Shown here piece by piece: positions 24,053-32,761 of a stretch of DNA of 45,193 nt. A program made the position numbers and the translations under genes. The DNA comes from an uncultured Clostridia bacterium (lineage in GTDB: Bacteria; Bacillota; Clostridia; Oscillospirales; Ruminococcaceae). Within the stretch, counting starts at the first letter, position 1, and each line of letters starts with the position of its first letter. The stretch lies in assembly GCA_947363605.1 (NCBI GenBank), contig CANAQK010000009.1, positions 1 to 45,193 on the forward strand, given 5' to 3'. A model generated the notes under the pieces. It ran no database searches. It was not told the origin of the DNA and saw only the letters and a list, made by a program, of their open reading frames with translations.

Positions 24053-25452
24053 AAGAAAAATTAAAAGCTGTACCGGCCTGGGCTGCTGCAATAACCTTTT
24101 TATTCTTGATCGCCTGTGTGACCTTTATGACGGTGGGCCTGAAAACGCCGCCGCATATCCCGCTCCTGATCAGTGCCGTTGCCGCGGCGGGAGTAGGCGC
24201 TGCCTGCCATTTCCGCTGGAGCGAAATGCAGGAGGGCATTCTGGACACCACCCGGCCGGCTATCCCGGCGGTTTTGATTATCATGACCATTGGCCTGCTG
24301 ATCGGGGCCTGGATGGCGGGAGGGATCATCCCTTCTATGATTTATTACGGGCTCCAGATTATCTCCCCGCGGTTTTTCCTGGTTACAGCGCTGCTGCTTT
24401 GTTCGGTGGTATCGCTGGCGGTGGGAAGCTCGCTTTCAACAATCGGGACAGTTGGGGTCGCCCTGTTCGGAATCGGTTCTGCTTTGGGTGTGCCGCCGGC
24501 CATGACAGCGGGCGCGATTGTTTCGGGTGCGTATTTTGGCGATAAGATGTCCCCGCTGTCGGATACGACGAATTTAGCGCCGTCTGTATCCGGTGCGGAC
24601 TTGTTCGATCATATCCGGCATATGATGGTTACAACCCTGCCCTCTTATTTGATTTCCCTGCTGCTGTTCGGCATCCTGGGCTTCTGTTTTACCTCCGGCG
24701 GTGAAGCCGGCACGGGGATTGCAGAGATTATGGCGGTCCTCCGGGAGAATTTCCGGATCAGCCCGCTTTTATTGCTTCCGCCGCTGGCCGTCATCCTGAT
24801 GGTGGTGTTCCGCATCCCGGCTTTGCCGGGGCTGTTGTTTGCCGCCGGATTGGGGATGGTTTGCGCCCTGCTCTTCCAGGAGGGGAACACCCTGGCTGGG
24901 ATGTTCCAGATCCTGATGAACGGCTATGCAGGGTCGACCGGAAGTGAAACGGTTGACACGCTGCTGAACCGGGGCGGCTTAATGGGCATGATGAAAACCG
25001 TTGCGCTGATTTTAATTTCGCTGGGGTTTGCCGGGATTTTTGAGCGGACCGGCATGGCGGAAGCCCTGGTGCGGAAGATCCTGTCCCGGGTGCGGGGGGA
25101 TCGCGGCCTGGTCATTGCGACGGTGCTGACCTCCTGGATGATCCTGCTGGGTACAGGGCAGCAGTATGTTGCCATTATTATGACCGGCCGGTTATTCCAA
25201 TCGGTTTACCGGGAGCGCGGCTTGCTTCCCTGTAACCTGAGCCGGGCTCTTGAGGATGCCGGGACGGTATTCGGCGGGATTGTCCCCTACAGTACGGGCG
25301 CCGGCTTTACGGAAAATGCACTGGGCGTTTCTGCCTGGCAGTATGGGCCGTTTACCTTTTTTGGCTGGATCAACCCGTTGGTTTCCATTGCGCTTGCGGC
25401 GATGGGAAAGAGTATTTCGCGGATCCCGGATGGAAAAAAGGAGGGCGCTTGA
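24049..25452 (+). CDS. nhaC: Na+/H+ antiporter NhaC
   Basis: A 467-residue polytopic membrane protein with about 11-12 hydrophobic helices. It has the NhaC/ion-transporter pattern of two repeated halves: the conserved re-entrant motif GAYFGDKMSPLSDTTNLAPSV in the first, and EDAGTVFGGIVPYSTGAGF in the second. It exports Na+ in exchange for protons and would help keep the sodium gradient also used by the OadGB decarboxylase encoded 17 kb away. It is coupled to fliB by a 4-bp overlap, an unusual partner. Confidence 0.95.
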   Translation: MKEKLKAVPAWAAAITFLFLIACVTFMTVGLKTPPHIPLLISAVAAAGVGAACHFRWSEMQEGILDTTRPAIPAVLIIMTIGLLIGAWMAGGIIPSMIYYGLQIISPRFFLVTALLLCSVVSLAVGSSLSTIGTVGVALFGIGSALGVPPAMTAGAIVSGAYFGDKMSPLSDTTNLAPSVSGADLFDHIRHMMVTTLPSYLISLLLFGILGFCFTSGGEAGTGIAEIMAVLRENFRISPLLLLPPLAVILMVVFRIPALPGLLFAAGLGMVCALLFQEGNTLAGMFQILMNGYAGSTGSETVDTLLNRGGLMGMMKTVALILISLGFAGIFERTGMAEALVRKILSRVRGDRGLVIATVLTSWMILLGTGQQYVAIIMTGRLFQSVYRERGLLPCNLSRALEDAGTVFGGIVPYSTGAGFTENALGVSAWQYGPFTFFGWINPLVSIALAAMGKSISRIPDGKKEGA

Positions 25453-25499
25453 GCGGAACCCTCCCAAATGGAAGAGACTTGCTTCTGCATCCGGTTAGA

Positions 25500-25610
25500 T
25501 AGAGTCGGCACACCCCAAATCGATACCCGATTAGAGGGTCAGGCTTTGCCTGTTCGCGCATAAAATGCGCTGTGCGCCGTCTATGAAGCCCTACCGCAGT
25601 GTTGACTATA
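25500..25610 (+). repeat. Family A element, shortened copy (A3)
   Basis: Begins TAGAGTCGGCACACC and ends TGTTGACTATA. It lacks the GAAAAGAAGC hairpin near the right end that other copies have; the deletion joins CGCAGTGTTG directly to ACTATA. Total about 111 bp. Confidence 0.85.
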
Positions 25611-25728
25611 GAGAAAACCAGCAGCTTTTGAATTTTCATTTGAGGATCAATCAGGGCAGTGCGCGGCAATACCGATGTTGCGCATTGCCGGTTTTAATCG
25701 GCAGTCAGTATCAGAAAGGATTTGGATT

Positions 25729-26328
25729 ATGAAGGTAGATGTCTGTTCTTTGGATAATAAACGGATTTGGTCGGGGGAACTGGTACGCGAGGTGAACAAA
25801 CAATGGGCATTGCGCAAAAATGAGGAGGACCTTCATTTAGCGCCCGGTTCATTAGTGAAGCTGATCCAATATCATTCAGTACGCGGGCTGGTGTACCATG
25901 AAGGGGCATTCTTGAATTCCAAACGGGAATATATTGAAGGGATTGGCTACTTGGATGTTCACCTTTTCCGGATTGACCGGGTGCTGGAGGCTGTACAGCG
26001 CCGTCGGGAGGTAAAGGTGCGTACCCGCATTGAAGATGTTATCCTGGATGCGGGCAGGCGGGTTCCGATCAAGATTTTGAATCTCAGTGCGTCCGGCCTT
26101 TATTTTGAGGCGGAGGAAGATTATCCGGTTGGGAAAAAAGTGGATTATATTTTTTCGCAGGAAAAGATGCGGATCCCTCTTAAAATTGAAATCTTGCGGA
26201 AAACCGGGGAGAAGCCGCCCTATGGCTATGGATGCCGTTTTGTTGGTCTGGCGGAATCGCATCAGGATTCGGTCCGCCGGTATGTTTTCCAGGTACAGGT
26301 CAAAAACCGCCGGGAAGGCCGGGAATAA
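25729..26328 (+). CDS. PilZ-domain c-di-GMP receptor
   Basis: A 199-residue protein: an N-terminal YcgR-N-like/flagellar-brake-type beta domain (about 1-95) and a PilZ domain (about 100-195). The c-di-GMP-binding motifs are visible: the Arg-rich RRREVKVR and NLSASGLYFEAE, fitting RxxxR...(D/N)xSxxG. It would bind c-di-GMP and change motility, adhesion or polymer secretion. Start at the ATG at 25729 after AGAAAGGA; an upstream extension from 25675 has no ribosome site. The stop codon abuts element C1. It converges with the GGDEF-EAL gene next door, which makes or breaks the same messenger. Confidence 0.85.
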   Translation: MKVDVCSLDNKRIWSGELVREVNKQWALRKNEEDLHLAPGSLVKLIQYHSVRGLVYHEGAFLNSKREYIEGIGYLDVHLFRIDRVLEAVQRRREVKVRTRIEDVILDAGRRVPIKILNLSASGLYFEAEEDYPVGKKVDYIFSQEKMRIPLKIEILRKTGEKPPYGYGCRFVGLAESHQDSVRRYVFQVQVKNRREGRE

Positions 26329-26443
26329 TACTATTTCTTGATAAAATAAAAAGATTAAAATCTTTTTATTGCGGCGTGATATGCCGCCGGCCTGCATTCT
26401 GCGGCCCAATAAACGGCTTCGTCGTTTTATTGGGAATTGGTAT
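26328..26443. repeat. Family C hairpin element (C1)
   Basis: 116 bp from ATACTATTTCTTGATAAAA to GTTTTATTGGGAATTGGTAT. The ends are degenerate inverted repeats, and the ends and core (GCATTCTGCGGCCC) match the element at 29730-29886. Hairpins include AAAAAGATT/AATCTTTTT. Its first base is the last base of the PilZ stop codon. Confidence 0.7.
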
Positions 26444-26458
26444 CATTCTCACAGGAAC

Positions 26459-26497
26459 AAAAAGCAGGCTTTCGAACAACGAAAGCCTGCTTTTTTA
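26459..26497 (-). terminator. Terminator of the GGDEF-EAL gene
   Basis: AAAAAGCAGGCTTTCG pairs with CGAAAGCCTGCTTTTTT around a 5-nt loop; T runs exist on both strands, so it can also stop PilZ transcripts. Confidence 0.92.
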
Positions 26498-26500
26498 TGT

Positions 26501-29095
26501 TCAGGAACGGTTTTCCGGTAAAAATGCAGAGAGGAATTCCTCCTGTGGGACCGGACGGCCCATCCAGAAGCCCTGGAATGAATCGACTTCCATCGGTTCG
26601 ATGATCTGGTACTGTTCTTCTGTTTCGATCCCTTCCTGGCAGACAAGAAGGCCTGCGGTATGGCAGAGCTTGGTTACCAGCTGGATAAAGGAGCGGTCAT
26701 ATTCGTTGCCTAGGACATTCTGCGCGAAGCAGCAGTCGATTTTGACGATATCCAGCGGGACATTTTTCAGTACGCTCAGCGAAGAATACCCCGTACCGAA
26801 ATCATCCATGGCAATCCGGACGCCAATGCTCCGGAATTTTTCCAGCAGCTGCTTGGAGCGGTTGATGTTTTCTGCCAGATAGCTTTCCGCCAGTTCCAGG
26901 ATAATGCGTTCCGGCGGGACATTGTATTCGCGCAGCGTGTCTTGAACAAACTGGAAGAAAAGAGGGTCTTCCAGCTGGAGATAGGACAGGTTGATTTGCA
27001 GATCGAAATCCGGCTTGCGCTTCAAGCAGGCTTGTGCAAAACGGACCGATTGGATGAAAATCCACCGTCCAGCTTGCAGGATCATCCCGTTTTTCTCCAA
27101 CAGGCCGATAAAGATTTCAGGCCGGATCGGGCCGTGCGTGTCGTTTTTCCACCGGCAGAGCGCTTCTGCACCCTGGATTTTGCGTTCCGAGGAGAAAATG
27201 GGTTGGTAATCAATATCAAAGTATTGGAAATCATGGTCAATGCTTTCCCGGAGAAGGTCAACTATGGAAAGGGACTGGAAAATATCCGGCATCAGCTCTT
27301 CGGAGTAGAAAACGATCTGGTTTTTGCCCTTCATCTTGGCATAATCCAGCGCATAGCTGACTTTTCTGAGCACGGACAGATAATCCGTATCTTCATTTTG
27401 CGTGATGACACAGCCGCAGGACAGGGTGCAGAAAAAGTTTTTATCATCAAGAGCCTGCTGGGAACTGAATTCCCGCTGGATCTCCTCAAAGAACCCCTGC
27501 AGGAAGTCCTGTTTGCCATCGCGGATAATCAGCCCGAACTGGTCGCTGTCCATCCGGAAAATCGCCGCGTCCTGCGGCATCATGGAGCTGATTTTTTGGG
27601 ATACCAGCCGGATGACCTCGTCGCCGAAGGCGTGGTTGTACAGGATGTTGATCCGCTTAAAGTTGTCAATCCCGAACAGCATGACAGCCGGCTGGTGATT
27701 AAACGGGGTTTCCAGCTGTCGTTTCAGTTCGTTTGTAAATTCCAGCTTGTTAAACAGCCCCGTGATGGAATCAACCCGGTTTTTCTTACCGAGATTGGTG
27801 ATGAATCCGGCAAAGATACTGGGTTCGCCATGCTCATCCCGGGCAACATGCCCGCAGCAGCGGAGCCAGACCCATTCCCCTTTACGGTTGCGGGCGCGGT
27901 ATTCCACGGTATGGTGGGTGGTGCGGCCCTCGATAATATCCTGGTTGGATTCCATAAAAACCCGCTTGTCATTTTCATGGACGAGGGATTCCAAAACAGC
28001 CGCCGCATTTTTAATAACTGGGCCGGGAAGCGCAAACTCCTCCACCATCCGCTGGGAATAGCGGAAGACGCCTGTTTTCATATTGTTGATAAAAATGTAA
28101 TCATCCGTACTGTTTGCCAGCGCTTCATAAAGGTACTCAGCCTCATATTTGAAATCGCTTTCCAGAGGGATGACGCCTTCCTCCAGCTTATCGAAAGACT
28201 GCGCGATATGTACAGCGCGTTTGCGCCGGTACAGGACCTCCGTTGCCTGGCGCAGGACCTGGTCAACCGGCAGTTTCAGTTTATCGCTGATTTCCACAAT
28301 CCCATAACAGAACTCAGTTTTGCGGTGCAGGTCAGGGAACAGGTTCTTCTGACGGAGCGTTTGCAGGATCTGTTCCATTTTTTCCGTGGCCTGTTCCGGG
28401 GTATGGTTCAGGAAAATAATGACGAATTCACTGTCATTCAAACGGAAGAAGCAGTCGTCCATCCCGAGGAGCTCCTGGATGGCCTGGGTGATTTTAAGGA
28501 CCAGATGCTCCCCCTCGCTGCGGCTGAGGGTATCGCTGATCCACTTCAGATCATTGATGTCGAGCATACAGATCGACGCACGGATATGGTCGTGATAGCA
28601 AAGCTCAATGATCCCTTCCAGCTTTTGCTTTCCGGCGCGGTCGTTCAGGATACCGGTGAGTTCGTCGATATAAGCTGCCTTGGACAGGGTTTTATTTTCA
28701 GTGATATCAATTGAATATTGAAAGTGAACCAGACGGCCGTCAAACCAGCGCATCAGGCTGTCATGATGTTCGAATATCTTCTGGGTCAGGGTGTTTGTTT
28801 CCTCCCAGACACAGGAACTGTTTTCGGGATGATCCGCTTCAAGGATCTGAAGCGGGCAGAATTCGCACCGGCCTGTCATGTTGTGCTGCAGGACTTCCCA
28901 ACAGCGTTTTCCCTCCGGGTTTTCCACTCCGAACGTGTCCTTCATTTTCTGGTTCATAAAGAGGATTTCGTCGGTTTCCGCGTTGGTAATATAAATATTA
29001 TGGTCAATTTCATCAATAATTTTGCTGAAAACTGATTTCTTCTTAAGCGTATCCGGGGAAAAGTCCTCTTCTTGAAGATTTTGATCGTTTGTCAA
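26501..29095 (-). CDS. PAS-GGDEF-PAS-GGDEF-EAL c-di-GMP signalling protein
   Basis: An 864-residue cytoplasmic protein. Start is most likely the TTG at 29095: AGGAGG lies 8 nt upstream, while the ATG-type frame start at 29140 has none. Order: PAS-like sensor with a Cys pair (CEFCPL) about 25-130; GGDEF 1 about 135-300 with the signature degraded to SEGEH; PAS 2 about 325-445 (PAC end WVWLRCCGHVARDEHGEP); GGDEF 2 about 450-600, AFGDE; EAL about 615-850. The EAL site keeps GAEALCRW, QINLSYLQL, ILELAES, MDDFGTGYSS, VKID and QEGIETEEQ, so phosphodiesterase activity is likely. The GGDEF domains look weak or inactive, perhaps GTP sensors. Net effect is probably c-di-GMP breakdown, inferred. Confidence 0.92.
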   Translation of the reverse strand: MTNDQNLQEEDFSPDTLKKKSVFSKIIDEIDHNIYITNAETDEILFMNQKMKDTFGVENPEGKRCWEVLQHNMTGRCEFCPLQILEADHPENSSCVWEETNTLTQKIFEHHDSLMRWFDGRLVHFQYSIDITENKTLSKAAYIDELTGILNDRAGKQKLEGIIELCYHDHIRASICMLDINDLKWISDTLSRSEGEHLVLKITQAIQELLGMDDCFFRLNDSEFVIIFLNHTPEQATEKMEQILQTLRQKNLFPDLHRKTEFCYGIVEISDKLKLPVDQVLRQATEVLYRRKRAVHIAQSFDKLEEGVIPLESDFKYEAEYLYEALANSTDDYIFINNMKTGVFRYSQRMVEEFALPGPVIKNAAAVLESLVHENDKRVFMESNQDIIEGRTTHHTVEYRARNRKGEWVWLRCCGHVARDEHGEPSIFAGFITNLGKKNRVDSITGLFNKLEFTNELKRQLETPFNHQPAVMLFGIDNFKRINILYNHAFGDEVIRLVSQKISSMMPQDAAIFRMDSDQFGLIIRDGKQDFLQGFFEEIQREFSSQQALDDKNFFCTLSCGCVITQNEDTDYLSVLRKVSYALDYAKMKGKNQIVFYSEELMPDIFQSLSIVDLLRESIDHDFQYFDIDYQPIFSSERKIQGAEALCRWKNDTHGPIRPEIFIGLLEKNGMILQAGRWIFIQSVRFAQACLKRKPDFDLQINLSYLQLEDPLFFQFVQDTLREYNVPPERIILELAESYLAENINRSKQLLEKFRSIGVRIAMDDFGTGYSSLSVLKNVPLDIVKIDCCFAQNVLGNEYDRSFIQLVTKLCHTAGLLVCQEGIETEEQYQIIEPMEVDSFQGFWMGRPVPQEEFLSAFLPENRS

Positions 29096-29138
29096 TGCAA
29101 AAACCTCCTTTTGGAATAGGGTAACAGGGATTAATTTC

Positions 29139-29167
29139 ATTGTAAGCTTTTTTCAGAAAAAACACAA
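29139..29167 (-). promoter_or_regulatory. Probable promoter of the GGDEF-EAL gene
   Basis: On the minus strand TTGTGT (29167-29162), 17 bp, TACAAT (29144-29139), about 45 bp before the TTG start. Confidence 0.5.
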
Positions 29168-29234
29168 GCCTGATTTGAGCATAATTCCAAATAAATTCGT
29201 AATTTTCCTTTTACGCCTTTTAAATGGAGCGATC

Positions 29235-29714
29235 CTATTGTTCAATCCGTACCAGGTTGCGGTATTCCCCTGGCCAGCAATCCGGAATCGGGATTGCCCC
29301 GCTGGTTTTGGCATAAAAATCTGCCGGGCCGGCCGATCCGACAATCGCATAGGCATAGCCGGCCTCTCCCATGGCAGCCAGGGTGCGGAGATACAGGGCT
29401 TTCCCGATCCCTTTCCCCTGGAAGGCCTTACTTACACCGGTTGGGCCGAAGAAGCCTTTGGCCGTGGTATCATAGCAAGCAAACCCGACCAGCTCGCCGC
29501 CCTTGGTTGCAATAAAGCAGCCGGAGGGCTGAGCGCAGATCGCCTTGAAGGCCTCTCCGGCCCAGCTTTCGTTGAATTCTTTGGCAATGTAATCCCGGAT
29601 GAGGAAGAGGTCGGCAGAAAGCGCCCGTTTGATTTTGTACCCCTCCTGATCCAGCTTTTTAAACAGCTCCGATGTTTCGGGCAGGTTATAGAGTTTGACC
29701 AACATATCTGGCAT
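29235..29714 (-). CDS. GNAT family N-acetyltransferase
   Basis: A 159-residue single-domain acetyltransferase. The acetyl-CoA-binding region is VSKAFQGKGIGKALYLRTLAAMGEAGYAYAIVG, with the Q/RxxGxG/A motif as QGKGIG; the preceding strand LVGFACYDTTAKGFFGPTGV is typical. The substrate cannot be told. Start ATG follows GGGGGA at 8 nt. It reads toward the GGDEF-EAL gene with about 140 bp between, so some co-expression is possible. Confidence 0.9.
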   Translation of the reverse strand: MPDMLVKLYNLPETSELFKKLDQEGYKIKRALSADLFLIRDYIAKEFNESWAGEAFKAICAQPSGCFIATKGGELVGFACYDTTAKGFFGPTGVSKAFQGKGIGKALYLRTLAAMGEAGYAYAIVGSAGPADFYAKTSGAIPIPDCWPGEYRNLVRIEQ

Positions 29715-29729
29715 TGATAATTCCCCCTT

Positions 29730-29886
29730 ATACTAATCCTTCATAAAACGATGCAATCGTTTTATGAAGCCGCATTCTGCGGCCCGGCGGCGCAGCCGCC
29801 AAGAATGTTGTCGATACTTTTCTTGGTGCGTCGGGCGCGGCGGCGTTTCACGCTGCCATAAAAAGGTTTTTATCAAGAAATAGTAT
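29730..29886. repeat. Family C hairpin element (C2)
   Basis: 157 bp with inverted ends ATACTAATCCTTCATAAAA (left) and the reverse of TTTTATCAAGAAATAGTAT (right), 16 of 19 matching. Inside are hairpins TTCATAAAACGATGCAATCG/TTTTATGAA and GGCGGCGCAGCCGCC. Opposite orientation to C1. Confidence 0.75.
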
Positions 29887-29939
29887 TAACAGATGCTCCG
29901 TTCCTATTGTTTATATCATAAAATCCCGGATTTGACAAC

Positions 29940-29968
29940 TTGATTTTCAAGAGACTTTCCGGTAAAAT
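29940..29968 (+). promoter_or_regulatory. Candidate promoter for the AAC(3)-sulfatase genes
   Basis: TTGATT (29940-29945), 17-bp spacer, TAAAAT (29963-29968). A transcript from here would have a leader of over 300 nt containing element A4. The rest of 29887-30076 shows nothing else. Confidence 0.5.
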
Positions 29969-30076
29969 AAAAATAAAGTTCTATTGAAAAAAAGGGCTTC
30001 GAACGGGTTCGGTTTGCGGAAAAAGCTTGATCGGTATTTCTTGGGACAAGCCGGCCTGCGGCGGGTTTACAAACGA

Positions 30077-30271
30077 TATAGTCAACACACTTGAAAAAAA
30101 CGCAATTTGCGTTTTTTTCAGCCAGCGGTCATAGCCCGCCGGCTGTATGCTCCGCACATCAGTGTTGACTATGAAGTCCGAACCAAGGCCGTATAAGCGG
30201 CCTTTTGCGGCGGAGAACCGCCGCAGACTTCAAAAGAATCAAAATGATTCTTTTGAAGTGTTTCGACTATA
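30077..30271 (-). repeat. Family A-related composite element (A4)
   Basis: Begins TATAGTCAACACACTTG and reaches GACTATG (30166-30173), then continues to GTGTTTCGACTATA (ends 30271). It looks like two diverged family A units sharing a boundary. Hairpins: GAAAAAAACGCAA/TTGCGTTTTTTTC, GCCGGC-rich core, and TTCAAAAGAATCA/TGATTCTTTTGAA. Orientation is inverted relative to A2. Confidence 0.7.
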
Positions 30272-30292
30272 TTCAGAAAAGAAGGGCTTGAT

Positions 30293-31036
30293 ATGGGGAA
30301 TCGGGAAAAACTGGCGATTGATCTGAGACGCTTGGGTGTTGCGGCGGGGGATGTGCTGCTGGTCCATACCTCGATGAAAGGGCTGAACACGCTTGGGCTT
30401 CGGGCGGAGGAGGTGATCGAATGCCTGCTGGAGGCGCTGGGGGAGGAGGGCACCCTGCTGGTCCCTGCGCTGAGCTACCGGGATGTTACACCGGAAAACC
30501 CGGTTTTTGATGTACGGGAAACACCCAGCTGTATCGGCGCCTTGCCGGAGTGCTTCCGCAAGCAATATGCGCAGTATCGGAGCCTGCATCCCACCCATTC
30601 GGTCTGTGCCCGGGGGAAGCTGGCTTATGCGCTGACGGCCTGGCATCAGCAGGATCAAACGCCGGTTGGGGAGCATTCGCCCTTCCGGCAGCTCCCCCTG
30701 CTGGGAGGTAAGATCCTGATGCTGGGCTGCGGGCTGAAGCCCAACACCTTTATGCACGGTGTGGAGGAAGCGGCGCGTGCCTCTTACCCGCTGGCGAAGG
30801 AGCGGGTGACCTATCGCCTGACCAATAAAGAGGGGGAAACGGTTGAAAAGGCCTACTACCCCCATTCCTTTGGGAAGCTGAAGCAGCGGTATGACCGCTT
30901 GCTGTACCTGCTTTCCTTTCCGGATCTGGCAAAAGGGGATGTGCTTAACGGCGATGCTTGGCTGCTGGACGCTGAAGCCGTGATGAAGACGGCGGCCGCC
31001 AAGATCCGGGAAGAAGAATACTATTTCGTAGATTAA
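30293..31036 (+). CDS. AAC(3)-family aminoglycoside N-acetyltransferase-like protein
   Basis: A 247-residue protein of the AAC(3)/YokD antibiotic acetyltransferase family, which uses acetyl-CoA. Family features: GVAAGDVLLVHTSMKGL near the N-terminus, EEGTLLVPALSYRDV, the HPTHSVCARG catalytic-type segment, HSPFRQL, and GGKILMLGCGLKPNTFMHGVEE. Chromosomal members in commensals often have unknown substrates, so drug resistance is not implied. The ATG follows AGAAGGG. The sulfatase gene begins 62 bp downstream, probably in the same transcript. Confidence 0.9.
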   Translation: MGNREKLAIDLRRLGVAAGDVLLVHTSMKGLNTLGLRAEEVIECLLEALGEEGTLLVPALSYRDVTPENPVFDVRETPSCIGALPECFRKQYAQYRSLHPTHSVCARGKLAYALTAWHQQDQTPVGEHSPFRQLPLLGGKILMLGCGLKPNTFMHGVEEAARASYPLAKERVTYRLTNKEGETVEKAYYPHSFGKLKQRYDRLLYLLSFPDLAKGDVLNGDAWLLDAEAVMKTAAAKIREEEYYFVD

Positions 31037-31098
31037 ATGCCGGACGGCTTCAGCAATCAACACTGGAAGAATCATTAAACAGTGAAGGAGAATGTCCT

Positions 31099-32496
31099 AT
31101 GTCCAAACCAAATGTTTTATTCATTCTGGCGGATGACGAGCGTTTCGATACCATTCATGCGCTTGGAAACGACCAGATCCAAACCCCGAACCTTGACCGC
31201 CTGGCCGCGATGGGGACTTCCTTTACCCATGCCCATATCCCGGGAGGCACTTCCGGCGCCGTCTGTATGCCCTCCCGCGCGATGATCAATTCAGGCAAGA
31301 CCCTTTTCCACCTTTATGGGGCCGGGGAACAGATCCCGCAGAGCCATGTGACGATGGGGGAGTGCTTCCGGAAAAACGGCTACCATACCATTGGCATCGG
31401 GAAATGGCACAACGGGGTGGAATCCTTTGCCCGCAGTTTCTCGGATGGGGACAATATCTTCTTCGGCGGGATGTGGGATCACTGGAACGTCCCGGTCAAC
31501 TCCTACCATCCGGATGGGAAGTATGAAAACCATATCAACTATGTCCCGGACTTCCAGCACTGCAACCACCCGATGGATATGATCGCGGAACGGATTTCCG
31601 CCGGGGTGCATTCCACAGACCTCTTTACGGACTGCGCGGTGGACTTCCTGAACCGCCGGAAAGGGGAGGAGCAGCCCTTCTTCCTGTATATGGCGCTGCT
31701 GGCCCCGCATGACCCCCGTACCATGCCGGAGCGCTTCCGGAAGATGTACGACCCGGATCAGATCCGCCTGCCGGAGAATTTCCGGGACAACCATCCCTTC
31801 GATATCGGGATCAACCCGAAAATCGGGGAGGACCGGGACGAAAACCTGGCGGCTTATCCCCGTACCGAGTCCGAAATCCGCCGCCATATCGCGGATTATT
31901 ACGGCATGATCTCCCATATTGACTACAACATCGGGAAGCTGCTGGAGGCCCTGGAGAAAAACGGGCAGTTGGAGAACACGATCATTGTTTATACCGGGGA
32001 TAACGGGCTGGCTGTCGGGCAGCACGGGCTGATGGGCAAGCAAAGCCTGTACGATCATAGTGTCCGGGTGCCGCTGATGATCGCGGGCAAAGGTGTAAAG
32101 GAAAATGCCCGTACCAGCGATTATGTGTACCTGCTGGATATTTACCCCACCCTTTGCGAAATGTGCGGGATCCGGATCCCGGAAAGCGTCGAAGGGAAGT
32201 CCTTCCTGCCGGCGTTAAAAGGCGAAAAATGTAATAATCGAGAAGATCTCTACTTTGCGTATACTCATTTGATCCGTGCGGTGAAGGACCGGCGGTATAA
32301 GCTGCTGGAATACAAGCTGCATCCGGAGGAAACCCAGCTCTTTGATCTGGAACAGGACCCGCTGGAGCTGAATAATTTGGCGAACCATCCGGACTATCAG
32401 GGGATCCGGGCACGGCTGAAAGCGCGGATGCTGGAATACCGTGCTGAATGGGAGGATAACAGCGAGAATCAATACACGGATTTATACTGGGAGTAA
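31099..32496 (+). CDS. Type I sulfatase (Cys-type, formylglycine enzyme)
   Basis: A 465-residue arylsulfatase/choline-sulfatase-like hydrolase. Metal-binding Asp12-Asp13 in FILADDERFD, then CMPSR with Cys56, the residue converted to formylglycine (CxPSR), then the IGKWHNG motif and later VYTGDNGLAVGQHGLMGKQSLYDHSVRVPL. There is no signal peptide, so it is cytoplasmic and would act on imported sulfated sugars or small sulfate esters. The Cys-type site needs an anaerobic maturase (anSME); none is in the window. Strong AAGGAG start. With the M60 peptidase and glycosidases it fits host or plant glycan use. Confidence 0.94.
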   Translation: MSKPNVLFILADDERFDTIHALGNDQIQTPNLDRLAAMGTSFTHAHIPGGTSGAVCMPSRAMINSGKTLFHLYGAGEQIPQSHVTMGECFRKNGYHTIGIGKWHNGVESFARSFSDGDNIFFGGMWDHWNVPVNSYHPDGKYENHINYVPDFQHCNHPMDMIAERISAGVHSTDLFTDCAVDFLNRRKGEEQPFFLYMALLAPHDPRTMPERFRKMYDPDQIRLPENFRDNHPFDIGINPKIGEDRDENLAAYPRTESEIRRHIADYYGMISHIDYNIGKLLEALEKNGQLENTIIVYTGDNGLAVGQHGLMGKQSLYDHSVRVPLMIAGKGVKENARTSDYVYLLDIYPTLCEMCGIRIPESVEGKSFLPALKGEKCNNREDLYFAYTHLIRAVKDRRYKLLEYKLHPEETQLFDLEQDPLELNNLANHPDYQGIRARLKARMLEYRAEWEDNSENQYTDLYWE

Positions 32497-32557
32497 TCTA
32501 AAACCGCTTGCTTCCGGGGGCGTTTTGGGCATAGGACATTCCTTGCGCCGCATAGCC

Positions 32558-32740
32558 TATAGTCAACGCACTTGAAAAGAAGCATTGGCTTCTTTTCAAC
32601 ACTGCGGCATATCATGCCGCAGTGGGCCGCGAAGCGGCCATGCGGTAGAGCTTCATAGACAGCGCACAGCGCATTTTATGCGCGAACAGGCAAAGCCTGA
32701 CTTGAAAATTGGGTGCCGATTTTCAAGTGTGCCGACTATA
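32558..32740 (-). repeat. Family A element, long inverted copy (A5)
   Basis: 183 bp from TATAGTCAACGCACTTG to GTGTGCCGACTATA, opposite in orientation to A2. It has an extra hairpin (TGCGGCATATCATGCCGCA) and GGCCGC/GCGGCC core not present in shorter copies. The right terminus ends 9 bp before the AGGAGG of the next gene. Confidence 0.9.
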
Positions 32741-32761
32741 AAGGGAGAGGAGGCGCGCAGG

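Noticed and set aside
30293..31036. AAC(3) gene as an acquired aminoglycoside resistance gene
   Set aside because: It shows no resistance-cassette context, and chromosomal AAC(3)/YokD homologues are common in Firmicutes with unknown substrates.
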